This document shows, one piece after another, positions 1-6,179 of a stretch of 13,411 bases of DNA (positions within the stretch are counted from its first letter, which is position 1; each line of letters opens with the position of its first letter). This DNA is from JAYODZ01 sp965660195 (lineage in GTDB: Bacteria; Pseudomonadota; Alphaproteobacteria; RS24): the NCBI GenBank assembly GCA_965660195.1, contig CBFHZM010000053.1, forward strand, positions 1-13,411, written 5' to 3'. Under the pieces are notes generated by a model, which saw only the letters and a list, made by a program, of their open reading frames with translations, had not been told where the DNA came from and ran no database searches. The position numbers were made by a program, and so were the translations under genes.

Positions 1-2
1 TA

Positions 3-62
3 GCCTGGCGCGGCATCTCCCGCTTGACGACGCGGCTGGATTTGGCTCAATTGCGCCTATGA
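3..62 (+). CDS. C-terminal tail of an unidentified upstream gene (partial)
   Basis: A frame open from the left edge ends at TGA 60-62 and overlaps the queC ATG in the ATGA arrangement typical of co-translated operon genes. Only about 19 residues are visible (ending RLDLAQLRL), too few to identify a family. The tail is rich in Arg, Leu and Thr and shows no motif. The frame of queC itself is also open to the left edge, so over this short span openness proves little; the ATGA overlap is the main support. If real, this gene is probably transcribed together with the que cluster, and no promoter for queC would then be expected within the window. Confidence 0.35.
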   Translation, partial: AWRGISRLTTRLDLAQLRL

Positions 63-760
63 GTGCAGCATCATCAGCTTTGGTATTATTCTCTGGCGGG
101 CAAGACTCGTCGATCTGCTTAGCTTATGCCCTGCAGCATTATAGCCATGTCGAAACCGTTGCCTTTACCTATGGCCAGCGCCATGCTGTGGAACTGGCAT
201 GCCGCCTCGAGGTTAGAGACGCCTTGGCTAAATTTTCATCCGTTTGGTCCGAGAGGCTGGGTCATGACCATATTTTATCGGCCGATGCATTGGCCGAAAT
301 TGGTGGATCGTCGCTGACCGATCAAGGCGCCATTCAAATGCGCGAAGATGGTCTGCCGACGAGCTTCGTACCGGGCCGCAATTTAATCTTTTTCACCTAT
401 GCCGCCGCGCTTGGCTATCGTCGTGGCATTAGCACGCTGATCGGCGGTATGTGCGAAACCGACTTCTCGGGCTATCCCGATTGTCGCGCCAAAACTTTGC
501 AAGCCCTCAATACCAGCATCAACCTCGGCATGAACCACGCATTTACATTTGAAACCCCTCTGATGCACTTGACGAAGGCACAATCTTGGCAGATGGCAAC
601 GGATATAGGGGGCGAGCCACTGGTCGAGCTCATTTTAGAGCATAGCCATACGTGTTACGAAGGCGAACGCGAGACACGCCATGTCTGGGGCTATGGCTGC
701 GGCACTTGTCCAGCCTGTGTTCTTCGTGCCCAGGGATATGAAGAATGGCGTATAGCGTAA
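59..760 (+). CDS. queC: 7-cyano-7-deazaguanine synthase QueC
   Basis: QueC converts 7-carboxy-7-deazaguanine (CDG) to preQ0 using ATP and ammonia, the step before QueF in queuosine synthesis; it is cytosolic. The 233-residue length is normal. The PP-loop ATP-pyrophosphatase motif SGGQDS lies at residues 12-17, close to the N-terminus as expected, which supports the ATG at 59. FVPGRN (103-108) and the GGMCETDFSGYPDCR block (129-143) are family signatures. Four cysteines near the C-terminus, C199, C214, C217 and C220 (GYGCGTCPAC), form the structural zinc site. The start overlaps the stop of an upstream frame, and the end overlaps queE by 16 bp, so the cluster is translationally tight. The queC frame is open upstream to the edge, but the family begins just before the PP-loop, so no longer N-terminus is needed. 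Identification is secure. Confidence 0.97.
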   Translation: MSAASSALVLFSGGQDSSICLAYALQHYSHVETVAFTYGQRHAVELACRLEVRDALAKFSSVWSERLGHDHILSADALAEIGGSSLTDQGAIQMREDGLPTSFVPGRNLIFFTYAAALGYRRGISTLIGGMCETDFSGYPDCRAKTLQALNTSINLGMNHAFTFETPLMHLTKAQSWQMATDIGGEPLVELILEHSHTCYEGERETRHVWGYGCGTCPACVLRAQGYEEWRIA

Positions 761-1392
761 AAGAGATCTTTTACACCCTACAAGGCGAAGGCGCACAAGC
801 GGGGCGCCCGTCTGTCTTTTGCCGTTTTGCAGGTTGCAATCTCTGGAGCGGTCGAGAGGCAGACCGCGCCACCGCTGACTGTCGCTTTTGCGATACAGAT
901 TTTGTCGGTACCGATGGCGTCAATGGCGGAAAATTTGCCACCCCCGAAGCACTTGCCAGTGCCATTGCAGCGCTTTGGCCAGCGCAGCAAAAGCTATCGG
1001 TTCCTTATGTCGTCTTTACGGGCGGCGAACCCTGTTTGCAACTAGATGAGCCCTTACTAGAGGCGATGCACGCGCTCGGCTTTGAAACAGCAATCGAAAC
1101 CAATGGCACCCTGCCCGTGCCCAAGGGGGTCGATTGGATTTGCGTCAGCCCAAAACCAGGCCCGCCATTGCAGCAGCAAACTGGCGCCGAATTGAAACTT
1201 ATATTTCCTCAAAGTGAAATATCACCAAATGATTTTAATAATATGAAATTCAACAATTTTTTTCTTCAGCCTAAAGATGAGGGCGACGAAGAAACCAATC
1301 TAAAAAACCGTCAAGCCTGCATCGCCTATTGCCTTGAAAATCCGCAATGGCGCTTGAGTTTACAAACTCATAAATTGACCGGGCTGCCGTAA
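745..1392 (+). CDS. queE: 7-carboxy-7-deazaguanine synthase QueE (radical SAM)
   Basis: QueE is a radical SAM enzyme that rearranges 6-carboxy-5,6,7,8-tetrahydropterin to CDG, building the deazapurine ring. The 215 residues include the N-terminal FYTLQGEG signature (9-16) and a widened cluster-binding motif, C31-x14-C46-x2-C49 (GCNLWSG...CRFCDTDF), rather than canonical Cx3Cx2C. This expanded motif is known in one proteobacterial QueE type. The SAM-binding GGEP is at 93-96, followed by ETNGT (118-122), SPKPG (135-139) and the C-terminal LQTHK...GLP ending. The ATG at 745 lies inside queC (16-bp overlap) with an AGGGA stretch at 732-736 as ribosome binding site. It ends in tandem TAATAA stops. 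The segment around 1195-1270 is visibly AT-rich but stays in frame and encodes normal family sequence. Confidence 0.96.
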   Translation: MAYSVKEIFYTLQGEGAQAGRPSVFCRFAGCNLWSGREADRATADCRFCDTDFVGTDGVNGGKFATPEALASAIAALWPAQQKLSVPYVVFTGGEPCLQLDEPLLEAMHALGFETAIETNGTLPVPKGVDWICVSPKPGPPLQQQTGAELKLIFPQSEISPNDFNNMKFNNFFLQPKDEGDEETNLKNRQACIAYCLENPQWRLSLQTHKLTGLP

Positions 1393-1409
1393 TAAGGCAT
1401 AAGCGGCGC

Positions 1410-1778
1410 ATGAAATTAAGGCGAGAATTCCTGTTTGATGCGGCGCATCATCTAGCAAGCTATGAGGAAGGCCACCCCAATCGGCGGATCCATGGTCATT
1501 CTTTTCGCGTGCGCGTCAGCATTTCTGGCTCGCCTGACGCCGTTACGGGGCAAATTATGGATCTCGATCAATTCAAAGCGGCGCTCGATCGCGTACAAAG
1601 CCGGCTCGATCATAATCTCTTGAATGACATTAACGATCTCGGCTTGCCGACCCTCGAGAATATCTCGATTTGGATCTGGAACCAGTTACGCCCAGACCTT
1701 CCCGGCCTATCGGAAATAGAGATTTATCGCGACTCGCTTGGTCAATCGGTAAGCTATCAGGGACCGCAACATGGTTGA
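1410..1778 (+). CDS. queD: QueD-family 6-carboxytetrahydropterin synthase (Cys-less variant)
   Basis: Member of the 6-pyruvoyltetrahydropterin synthase/QueD family (COG0720). QueD makes 6-carboxy-5,6,7,8-tetrahydropterin from dihydroneopterin triphosphate, the substrate of QueE. The protein has 122 residues, normal length. Zinc ligands are visible as H13 (FDAAHH) and H28/H30 (IHGHSF), and the Asp-His pair D67-H68 (RLDHN) is kept. Two active-site positions differ from Escherichia coli QueD as I remember it: the catalytic cysteine before HGH (GHKCGRLHGH) is N24 here (GHPNRRIHGH), and the late glutamate (VKET) is D108 (YRDS). Position between queE and queF strongly supports the queuosine role, though chemistry may differ in detail. 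It starts 17 bp after queE and its last 8 bp overlap queF. Confidence 0.88.
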   Translation: MKLRREFLFDAAHHLASYEEGHPNRRIHGHSFRVRVSISGSPDAVTGQIMDLDQFKAALDRVQSRLDHNLLNDINDLGLPTLENISIWIWNQLRPDLPGLSEIEIYRDSLGQSVSYQGPQHG

Positions 1779-2220
1779 TGGCGCCAACCAGCTCGGGCAG
1801 CAGGCAGCTCTGCCAGCAAGCCCTGAAACCGCGACGCTTGATCGGGTGGCCAATCCGCACCCAGACCTAGACTATGTCGCCCGCTTTACGGTGCCTGAAT
1901 TTACCTCATTGTGCCCGGTCACGGGTCAGCCCGATTTTGGCCATTTGGTGATTGATTACGTGCCCGACCAGTATCTAGTGGAAAGCAAGAGCCTCAAGCT
2001 ATTTCTAGGAAGCTTTCGCAATCATGGCGCCTTTCACGAGGATTGTACGCTTCACATTGCAAAGCGATTGGTAGAAACCCTCGCACCGCGTTGGCTGCGC
2101 ATTGGTGGTTATTGGTATCCGCGCGGCGGTATTCCAATTGATATTTTTTGGCAAAGTAGCGCCCCGCCAGCGGGACTGTTTATTGCCGATCAAGGCGTGC
2201 CGCCCTATCGCGGCCGCTAA
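1771..2220 (+). CDS. queF: NADPH-dependent 7-cyano-7-deazaguanine reductase QueF (type I)
   Basis: QueF reduces the nitrile of preQ0 to the aminomethyl group of preQ1 with NADPH, the last step before insertion into tRNA by Tgt. At 149 residues it is the short, single-domain type I (YkvM-like) form, not the two-domain E. coli type. The catalytic nucleophile is C48 in FTSLCPVTGQPDF, with the acid D55 in the same motif. The NADPH/QueF signature ESKSLKLF is at 71-78, and FHED (88-91) supplies the substrate-binding His and Glu. The C-terminal GGYWYPRGGIPIDIFWQ and GVPPYRGR blocks are typical. The ATG at 1771 lies within queD, with AGGGA at 1759-1763 seven bases upstream, indicating translational coupling. 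The stop overlaps the end of the convergent kdsA by 4 bp. Confidence 0.97.
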   Translation: MVDGANQLGQQAALPASPETATLDRVANPHPDLDYVARFTVPEFTSLCPVTGQPDFGHLVIDYVPDQYLVESKSLKLFLGSFRNHGAFHEDCTLHIAKRLVETLAPRWLRIGGYWYPRGGIPIDIFWQSSAPPAGLFIADQGVPPYRGR

Positions 2221-3065
2221 GCCAACAAATCACGCATCGCCTTAAGCTGTTTCAGCAAACCTTCGGCATCTGCTAGGGCTAGACAACTCGGGGCGTCGCA
2301 AAGCGCCGCATCTGGATTAGGGTGAAATTCGAGAAACACGCCATCGGCGCCCGCCGCGATGGCGGCACGCGCCAGAACCGGAACACCCTCTCGCCGTCCC
2401 CCCGTCGAAGCGCCTTTGGTTCGCGGGTCGGCACCTGGAAGCTGCACAGCATGGGTCGCATCCATTGTGACGGGTACGCCGAGTTTCCGCATCTCGCCAA
2501 TCCCAAGCATATCGACAACCAGATTATTATAGCCAAAAGAGGTCCCGCGATCGCACAAGATGACGGGGCAATCCGGTGCCACTTCGCGCACCTTGTCGAT
2601 AATATTTGAGCAATCCCAGGGCGCCAAAAACTGCGCCTTTTTAACATGCAAAATGCCGCCATTTTTTTGCGTCGCTTGGGCAGCAGCGACAATCAGATCA
2701 GTTTGCCGAACGAGGAAAGCGGGAATTTGAACAAAATCAGCAATCGCCGCCACAGGCTCGGCTTGATCGCACTCATGTAAATCGGTCGCAATTGGCACAT
2801 TTAACTGCGCTTTGACCTTTTCGAGGATCGCCAAACCATCCTTCAGACCGGGGCCACGATAACTTTTTATTGATGAACGATTAGCCTTGTCAAAACTCGC
2901 CTTAAAGACATAGGAAATACCGAGCGCCTGACCAATTGATTTTAAGTGTTGTCCAACCTCTAAGGCTAACCCTTCATCCTCAAGAACATTGAGACCAGCA
3001 ATACACAACAAGGGGGCGCCATCGCCGATCGCAAGACCGCTTTTCGCGTGCGTTAAATGGGGCAT
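2217..3065 (-). CDS. kdsA: 3-deoxy-8-phosphooctulonate synthase (Kdo-8-P synthase) KdsA
   Basis: KdsA condenses phosphoenolpyruvate with D-arabinose 5-phosphate to Kdo-8-phosphate, the precursor of the inner-core sugar of lipopolysaccharide. The 282-residue protein spans the whole TIM-barrel family. Signatures include YVFKASFDKANRSS (52-65), SYRGPGL (68-74), QIPAFL (113-118), QTDL (121-124), VKKAQF (141-146), CDRGTSFGYNNLVVDM (171-186), DATHAVQ (202-208) and GGRR (222-225). At the position that distinguishes the two classes the residue is N26 (AGLNVLE), as in metal-independent E. coli-type enzymes; metal-dependent enzymes carry Cys there. A strong GGGAGG ribosome binding site (about 3074-3079) precedes the ATG. 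It follows pyrG by only 21 bp, so it is the last visible gene of the tpiA-secG-pyrG-kdsA transcription unit. In many alphaproteobacteria eno comes next, but here queF converges directly. Confidence 0.97.
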   Translation of the reverse strand: MPHLTHAKSGLAIGDGAPLLCIAGLNVLEDEGLALEVGQHLKSIGQALGISYVFKASFDKANRSSIKSYRGPGLKDGLAILEKVKAQLNVPIATDLHECDQAEPVAAIADFVQIPAFLVRQTDLIVAAAQATQKNGGILHVKKAQFLAPWDCSNIIDKVREVAPDCPVILCDRGTSFGYNNLVVDMLGIGEMRKLGVPVTMDATHAVQLPGADPRTKGASTGGRREGVPVLARAAIAAGADGVFLEFHPNPDAALCDAPSCLALADAEGLLKQLKAMRDLLA

Positions 3066-3086
3066 TTTCTGTCCTCCCGACTAGGC

Positions 3087-4715
3087 TCAAACCAAGCGGC
3101 TTTGTGTTAAAGCCGCTTCAATAAAGGATGCAAAAAGAGGATGCGGCGCAAAGGGGCGCGACTTCAACTCGGGATGAAACTGCACCCCAACAAACCAAGG
3201 GTGGTCGGCAATCTCAACAATCTCAGGCAAAACACCGTCTGGCGAAACGCCAGAAAACTTCAACCCAACCTCCTCAAGCCGCTCACGATAGGTCATATCG
3301 ACCTCATAGCGATGGCGATGGCGTTCGGAAATAATCTGCGTGCCATAAATATCCTCAACCCGACTGCCCTGATCCAAAATGGCCTCATAGGCGCCAAGCC
3401 TCATGGTGCCGCCGAGATCGCCACCTTGTCGGCGCTTTTCGAGCATATCTCCCTTAGCCCATTCGGTCATTAGGCCAACCACGGGCGTACCGCTCTGGCC
3501 AAATTCCGTCGACGTGGCATCGTGAATACCCAACAAATTGCGGGCCGCTTCGACCACCGCCATTTGCATGCCAAAACAAATACCAAAATAAGGCACACCG
3601 CGTGTTCGCGCAAAAGTTGCCGCCGCAATCTTGCCCTCAGCCCCACGCTCGCCAAAACCACCTGGCACCAGGATGCCATTGACACGCTCGAGATAAATTG
3701 CGGCATCCTCGCGTTCAAAAATCTGCGAGTCCATCCACTCCAGATTGACTCTTACGCGATTGGCTATGCCGCCATGATGCAGCGACTCGATTAGTGACTT
3801 ATAGGCGTCTTTGAGTTCAGTATATTTGCCAACAATGGCGATCGTGACCTGCCCCTCAGGCTCGCGAACGCTCTGGACAACGTCATCCCAGACGGCCATA
3901 TCCGGCGACCGTGCGTCTTCAATGCCAAAAGCATCTAGGACTTCGGTATCCAGACCGTTATTGTGGTAAGTCTGCGGCACGGCGTAAATCGAGTCGACAT
4001 CCGGCGCCTCAATCACAGCACTATCGCGCACATTACAGAATAAGGCGATTTTCCGTCGCTCGCCCTCAGGTATAGGCCGGTCGCAACGGCACAGAAGAAT
4101 ATCGGGTTGAATACCGATCGAGCGCAATTCCTTAACTGAGTGCTGTGTCGGCTTGGTTTTCATTTCACCCGCCGTGCTGATATAAGGCAACAGCGTCAAA
4201 TGCACGAAAATAGCTTTATTTCGCGGCAATTCATTACCCAACTGCCGGATCGCCTCGAAAAATGGCAAAGCTTCGATATCGCCGACGGTGCCGCCGATCT
4301 CACATAAAACAAAATCGACATCTTCCGTATTGGCCGTGATAAAAGCTTTAATAGCATCGGTGACATGCGGGATAACCTGCACTGTACCTCCGAGATAATC
4401 ACCGCGCCGCTCGCGCATGATAATGCTCTGATAGATCTGCCCCGTCGTAATATTATCACCACGGCATGCGGGAACACCGGTAAAGCGCTCGTAATGGCCT
4501 AGATCAAGATCGGTCTCGGCACCATCATCGGTGACATAAACCTCACCGTGCTGATAGGGACTCATCGTCCCGGGATCGACATTGAGATAGGGGTCAAGCT
4601 TACGAAGTCGGACGGAATAGCCGCGAGCCTGCAAAAGTGCTCCAAGAGCTGCAGAGGAAAGGCCTTTTCCGAGGGAGGAAACCACGCCGCCAGTGATAAA
4701 AATAAAACGCGCCAT
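3087..4715 (-). CDS. pyrG: CTP synthase PyrG
   Basis: PyrG aminates UTP to CTP using ATP and glutamine, the last step of pyrimidine nucleotide synthesis. The 542 residues cover both domains. The N-terminal synthetase (about 1-270) begins ARFIFITGGVVSSLGKG with the ATP-binding loop, followed by DPYLNVDPGTMSPYQHGEV (41-59) and EIGGTVGDIE (139-148). The C-terminal class I glutamine amidotransferase domain (about 290-540) has the oxyanion PGGFGERG (351-358), nucleophile C380 (FGICFGMQ), and the H514/E516 pair (FHPE). The start fits the invariant N-terminus exactly, yet there is no good Shine-Dalgarno sequence close to it. The 120-bp gap to secG is the longest in this unit and could hold an additional promoter, but I see no convincing one. 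Identification is secure. Confidence 0.98.
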   Translation of the reverse strand: MARFIFITGGVVSSLGKGLSSAALGALLQARGYSVRLRKLDPYLNVDPGTMSPYQHGEVYVTDDGAETDLDLGHYERFTGVPACRGDNITTGQIYQSIIMRERRGDYLGGTVQVIPHVTDAIKAFITANTEDVDFVLCEIGGTVGDIEALPFFEAIRQLGNELPRNKAIFVHLTLLPYISTAGEMKTKPTQHSVKELRSIGIQPDILLCRCDRPIPEGERRKIALFCNVRDSAVIEAPDVDSIYAVPQTYHNNGLDTEVLDAFGIEDARSPDMAVWDDVVQSVREPEGQVTIAIVGKYTELKDAYKSLIESLHHGGIANRVRVNLEWMDSQIFEREDAAIYLERVNGILVPGGFGERGAEGKIAAATFARTRGVPYFGICFGMQMAVVEAARNLLGIHDATSTEFGQSGTPVVGLMTEWAKGDMLEKRRQGGDLGGTMRLGAYEAILDQGSRVEDIYGTQIISERHRHRYEVDMTYRERLEEVGLKFSGVSPDGVLPEIVEIADHPWFVGVQFHPELKSRPFAPHPLFASFIEAALTQSRLV

Positions 4716-4835
4716 GGGAGATGAAAGTACCCTATCGATGTGATTCGCGCGACATCAAAATCATCGCCCAACGATTTAATTGCATTTTTTTGGGTATAGA
4801 ATAGCGACGCGCTCGTGACGCCGCTACTTTCGAGC

Positions 4836-5162
4836 CTAATTGCCCGGCGTCGGCAACTCAGGTTCTGGCATCAGCGGCGGCGGTGCCAATTCACCCGCAT
4901 TTTCATCCCGCTGAATGACACCATCAAGAACCGAGCTATTTTTCTCAACCGAACCCAAGATCGTCAAACCGATACTTGTGATAAAGAAAATGGTAGCAAA
5001 AATTGCCGTGAGGCGAGTCAGGGTATTACCGAGGGCACGCCCGCTCATCATGCCGCCATTACCGCCAATGCCCAAAGCGCCGCCTTCAGAGCGTTGCAAT
5101 AGCACCATGACGATCATGGCCAGAGCCACCAGAAGATGGATGGTGAGCAAGATTGTAGACAT
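4836..5162 (-). CDS. secG: preprotein translocase subunit SecG
   Basis: SecG is the small accessory subunit of the SecYEG channel in the inner membrane and helps SecA-driven export. The 108-residue protein has two hydrophobic segments, about residues 2-22 and 51-71. The cytoplasmic loop between them carries the family motif LLQRSEGGALG and a glycine-rich run (GGNGGMMSGRALGN). The C-terminal tail is longer than the core requires and Pro/Glu-rich (LAPPPLMPEPELPTPGN), as is common in alphaproteobacterial SecG. A GAGG ribosome binding site (about 5170-5174) precedes the ATG. It sits between tpiA (57 bp upstream) and pyrG, the usual alphaproteobacterial order. Confidence 0.93.
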   Translation of the reverse strand: MSTILLTIHLLVALAMIVMVLLQRSEGGALGIGGNGGMMSGRALGNTLTRLTAIFATIFFITSIGLTILGSVEKNSSVLDGVIQRDENAGELAPPPLMPEPELPTPGN

Positions 5163-5219
5163 AGCGTTACCTCGTAAATTCCTTGCGCTTTTAGGATATT
5201 TTTGTGCAAAAAGCCAGCC

Positions 5220-5993
5220 CTAGGCGCCAGCTTTTATGATCGCCCCAAAATCTTTTGCTTTTAAGCTCGCGCCACCAACCAAAGCGCCGTTGACATTGGC
5301 TAGACTTAGGATCTCTCTCGCATTGTCTGGTTTTACCGACCCACCATATAAAATGCGAATTTTTTCACCATCAGCTCCGCATAAACGGACCAATGCGCGC
5401 CGCAAATGGGCGTGAGCCTGGGCAATTTCCTGTGATGTCGGGGTCAAGCCCGTGCCTATCGCCCAAACCGGCTCATAGGCAATAACCGTATTTTTCGACG
5501 TCACGCCCGTCGGTAATGAACCGCGTAATTGCTGGCCAATAACCTTCAGCGCATCGCCTTTTTTGCGCTCAGCAAGGGTTTCGCCAAGGCACATGATGGC
5601 AACCAAACCAGCCCTATGCGCAGCAACAACCTTTGCAGCGACCACTTTATTGTCTTCGCCATGATCGCTTCGGCGCTCAGAGTGGCCAACAATCACATAC
5701 TTGGCGCCTTCGCTTTTAATCATCTCAGCGCTGATATCGCCAGTATGCGCGCCGTGGGTATTTGCATGGCAATCTTGCCCACCCAACGCGATCTTTGAAC
5801 CGCGGACGGTTTCGCGCATCGCCCCGAGCAACGTCGCTGGTGGACAAATGGCAATATCAACAGTGGCGCTAGCGCTAACTTTTCGCAGCGCCCGAACTTG
5901 CGACAAATCTGTCCGCGTACCGTTCATTTTCCAGTTTCCAGCAATAAGCGTCTTCGGGGGGCGCGCCGAACGCGCTTTTGAAACTGATGCCAT
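5220..5993 (-). CDS. tpiA: triosephosphate isomerase TpiA
   Basis: TpiA interconverts dihydroxyacetone phosphate and glyceraldehyde 3-phosphate in glycolysis and gluconeogenesis. The 257-residue TIM barrel has all catalytic residues: K22 in GNWKMN (19-24), the electrophile H104 in VGHSERR (102-108), and the base E174 in AYEPVWAIGTG (172-182). The phosphate-gripping YGGSVKPDNA (216-225) and GALVGGASL (236-244) are intact. Compared with the family core there is a short basic N-terminal extension of roughly ten residues (MASVSKARSARPP). No later methionine lies before the active-site lysine apart from the one inside GNWKMN, and an excellent AGGAGAGG ribosome binding site (about 5998-6005) precedes this ATG, so the start is firm. 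It is the first gene of the minus-strand unit leading to kdsA and is divergent from ppiD. Confidence 0.97.
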   Translation of the reverse strand: MASVSKARSARPPKTLIAGNWKMNGTRTDLSQVRALRKVSASATVDIAICPPATLLGAMRETVRGSKIALGGQDCHANTHGAHTGDISAEMIKSEGAKYVIVGHSERRSDHGEDNKVVAAKVVAAHRAGLVAIMCLGETLAERKKGDALKVIGQQLRGSLPTGVTSKNTVIAYEPVWAIGTGLTPTSQEIAQAHAHLRRALVRLCGADGEKIRILYGGSVKPDNAREILSLANVNGALVGGASLKAKDFGAIIKAGA

Positions 5994-6066
5994 GAAACCT
6001 CTCCTTTGCTATAATTCGTCGAAATGGATATATTGGTTTTGTTTAGCGGCAAACAGGGTAATATGA

Positions 6067-6088
6067 CAAGTCCGTGCAGTAAGACTTG
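6067..6088. promoter_or_regulatory. inverted repeat CAAGTC-N10-GACTTG, possible operator
   Basis: A perfect 6-bp inverted repeat with a 10-bp spacer spans 22 bp in the 186-bp region between the divergent tpiA and ppiD starts. Its right arm overlaps the candidate -35 element of ppiD (6086-6091). The centre-to-centre spacing suits a dimeric regulator, but a 6-bp match of this kind can arise by chance and no known regulator motif is recognised. Confidence 0.2.
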
Positions 6089-6115
6089 CGAAACACACCC
6101 CTCCCGCCCTATGAT
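6086..6115 (+). promoter_or_regulatory. candidate sigma-70-type promoter for ppiD-trpEGDC
   Basis: TTGCGA at 6086-6091 (four of six matches to TTGACA) is followed after 18 bp by TATGAT at 6110-6115 (five of six matches to TATAAT). Transcription would begin near 6122, giving a leader of about 58 bases before the ppiD ATG at 6180. Because ppiD and trpE are only 4 bp apart, this could be the main promoter for the tryptophan genes as well. Prediction from pattern only. Confidence 0.35.
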
Positions 6116-6179
6116 GCGCTCAAATTCGGCCCTTTTTCGGGTCTCGGCATCATCTAGGCGATAAAACACAGGATCATTT

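Noticed and set aside
1195..1275. AT-rich patch in queE as a sign of insertion or transfer
   Set aside because: The reading frame continues and encodes normal family sequence (GAELKLIFPQ, NNFFLQP); codons for Asn, Lys, Ile and Phe account for the composition.
5865..5876. Palindrome GCGCTAGCGC inside tpiA
   Set aside because: Coding sequence with alternating Ala/Ser codons explains it; chance occurrence is expected.
6010..6015. Perfect TATAAT on the plus strand near the tpiA start
   Set aside because: No -35 at 16-18 bp upstream (nearest TTGAAA is 26 bp away) and it overlaps the tpiA ribosome-site region; the 6086-6115 pair is a better plus-strand promoter.
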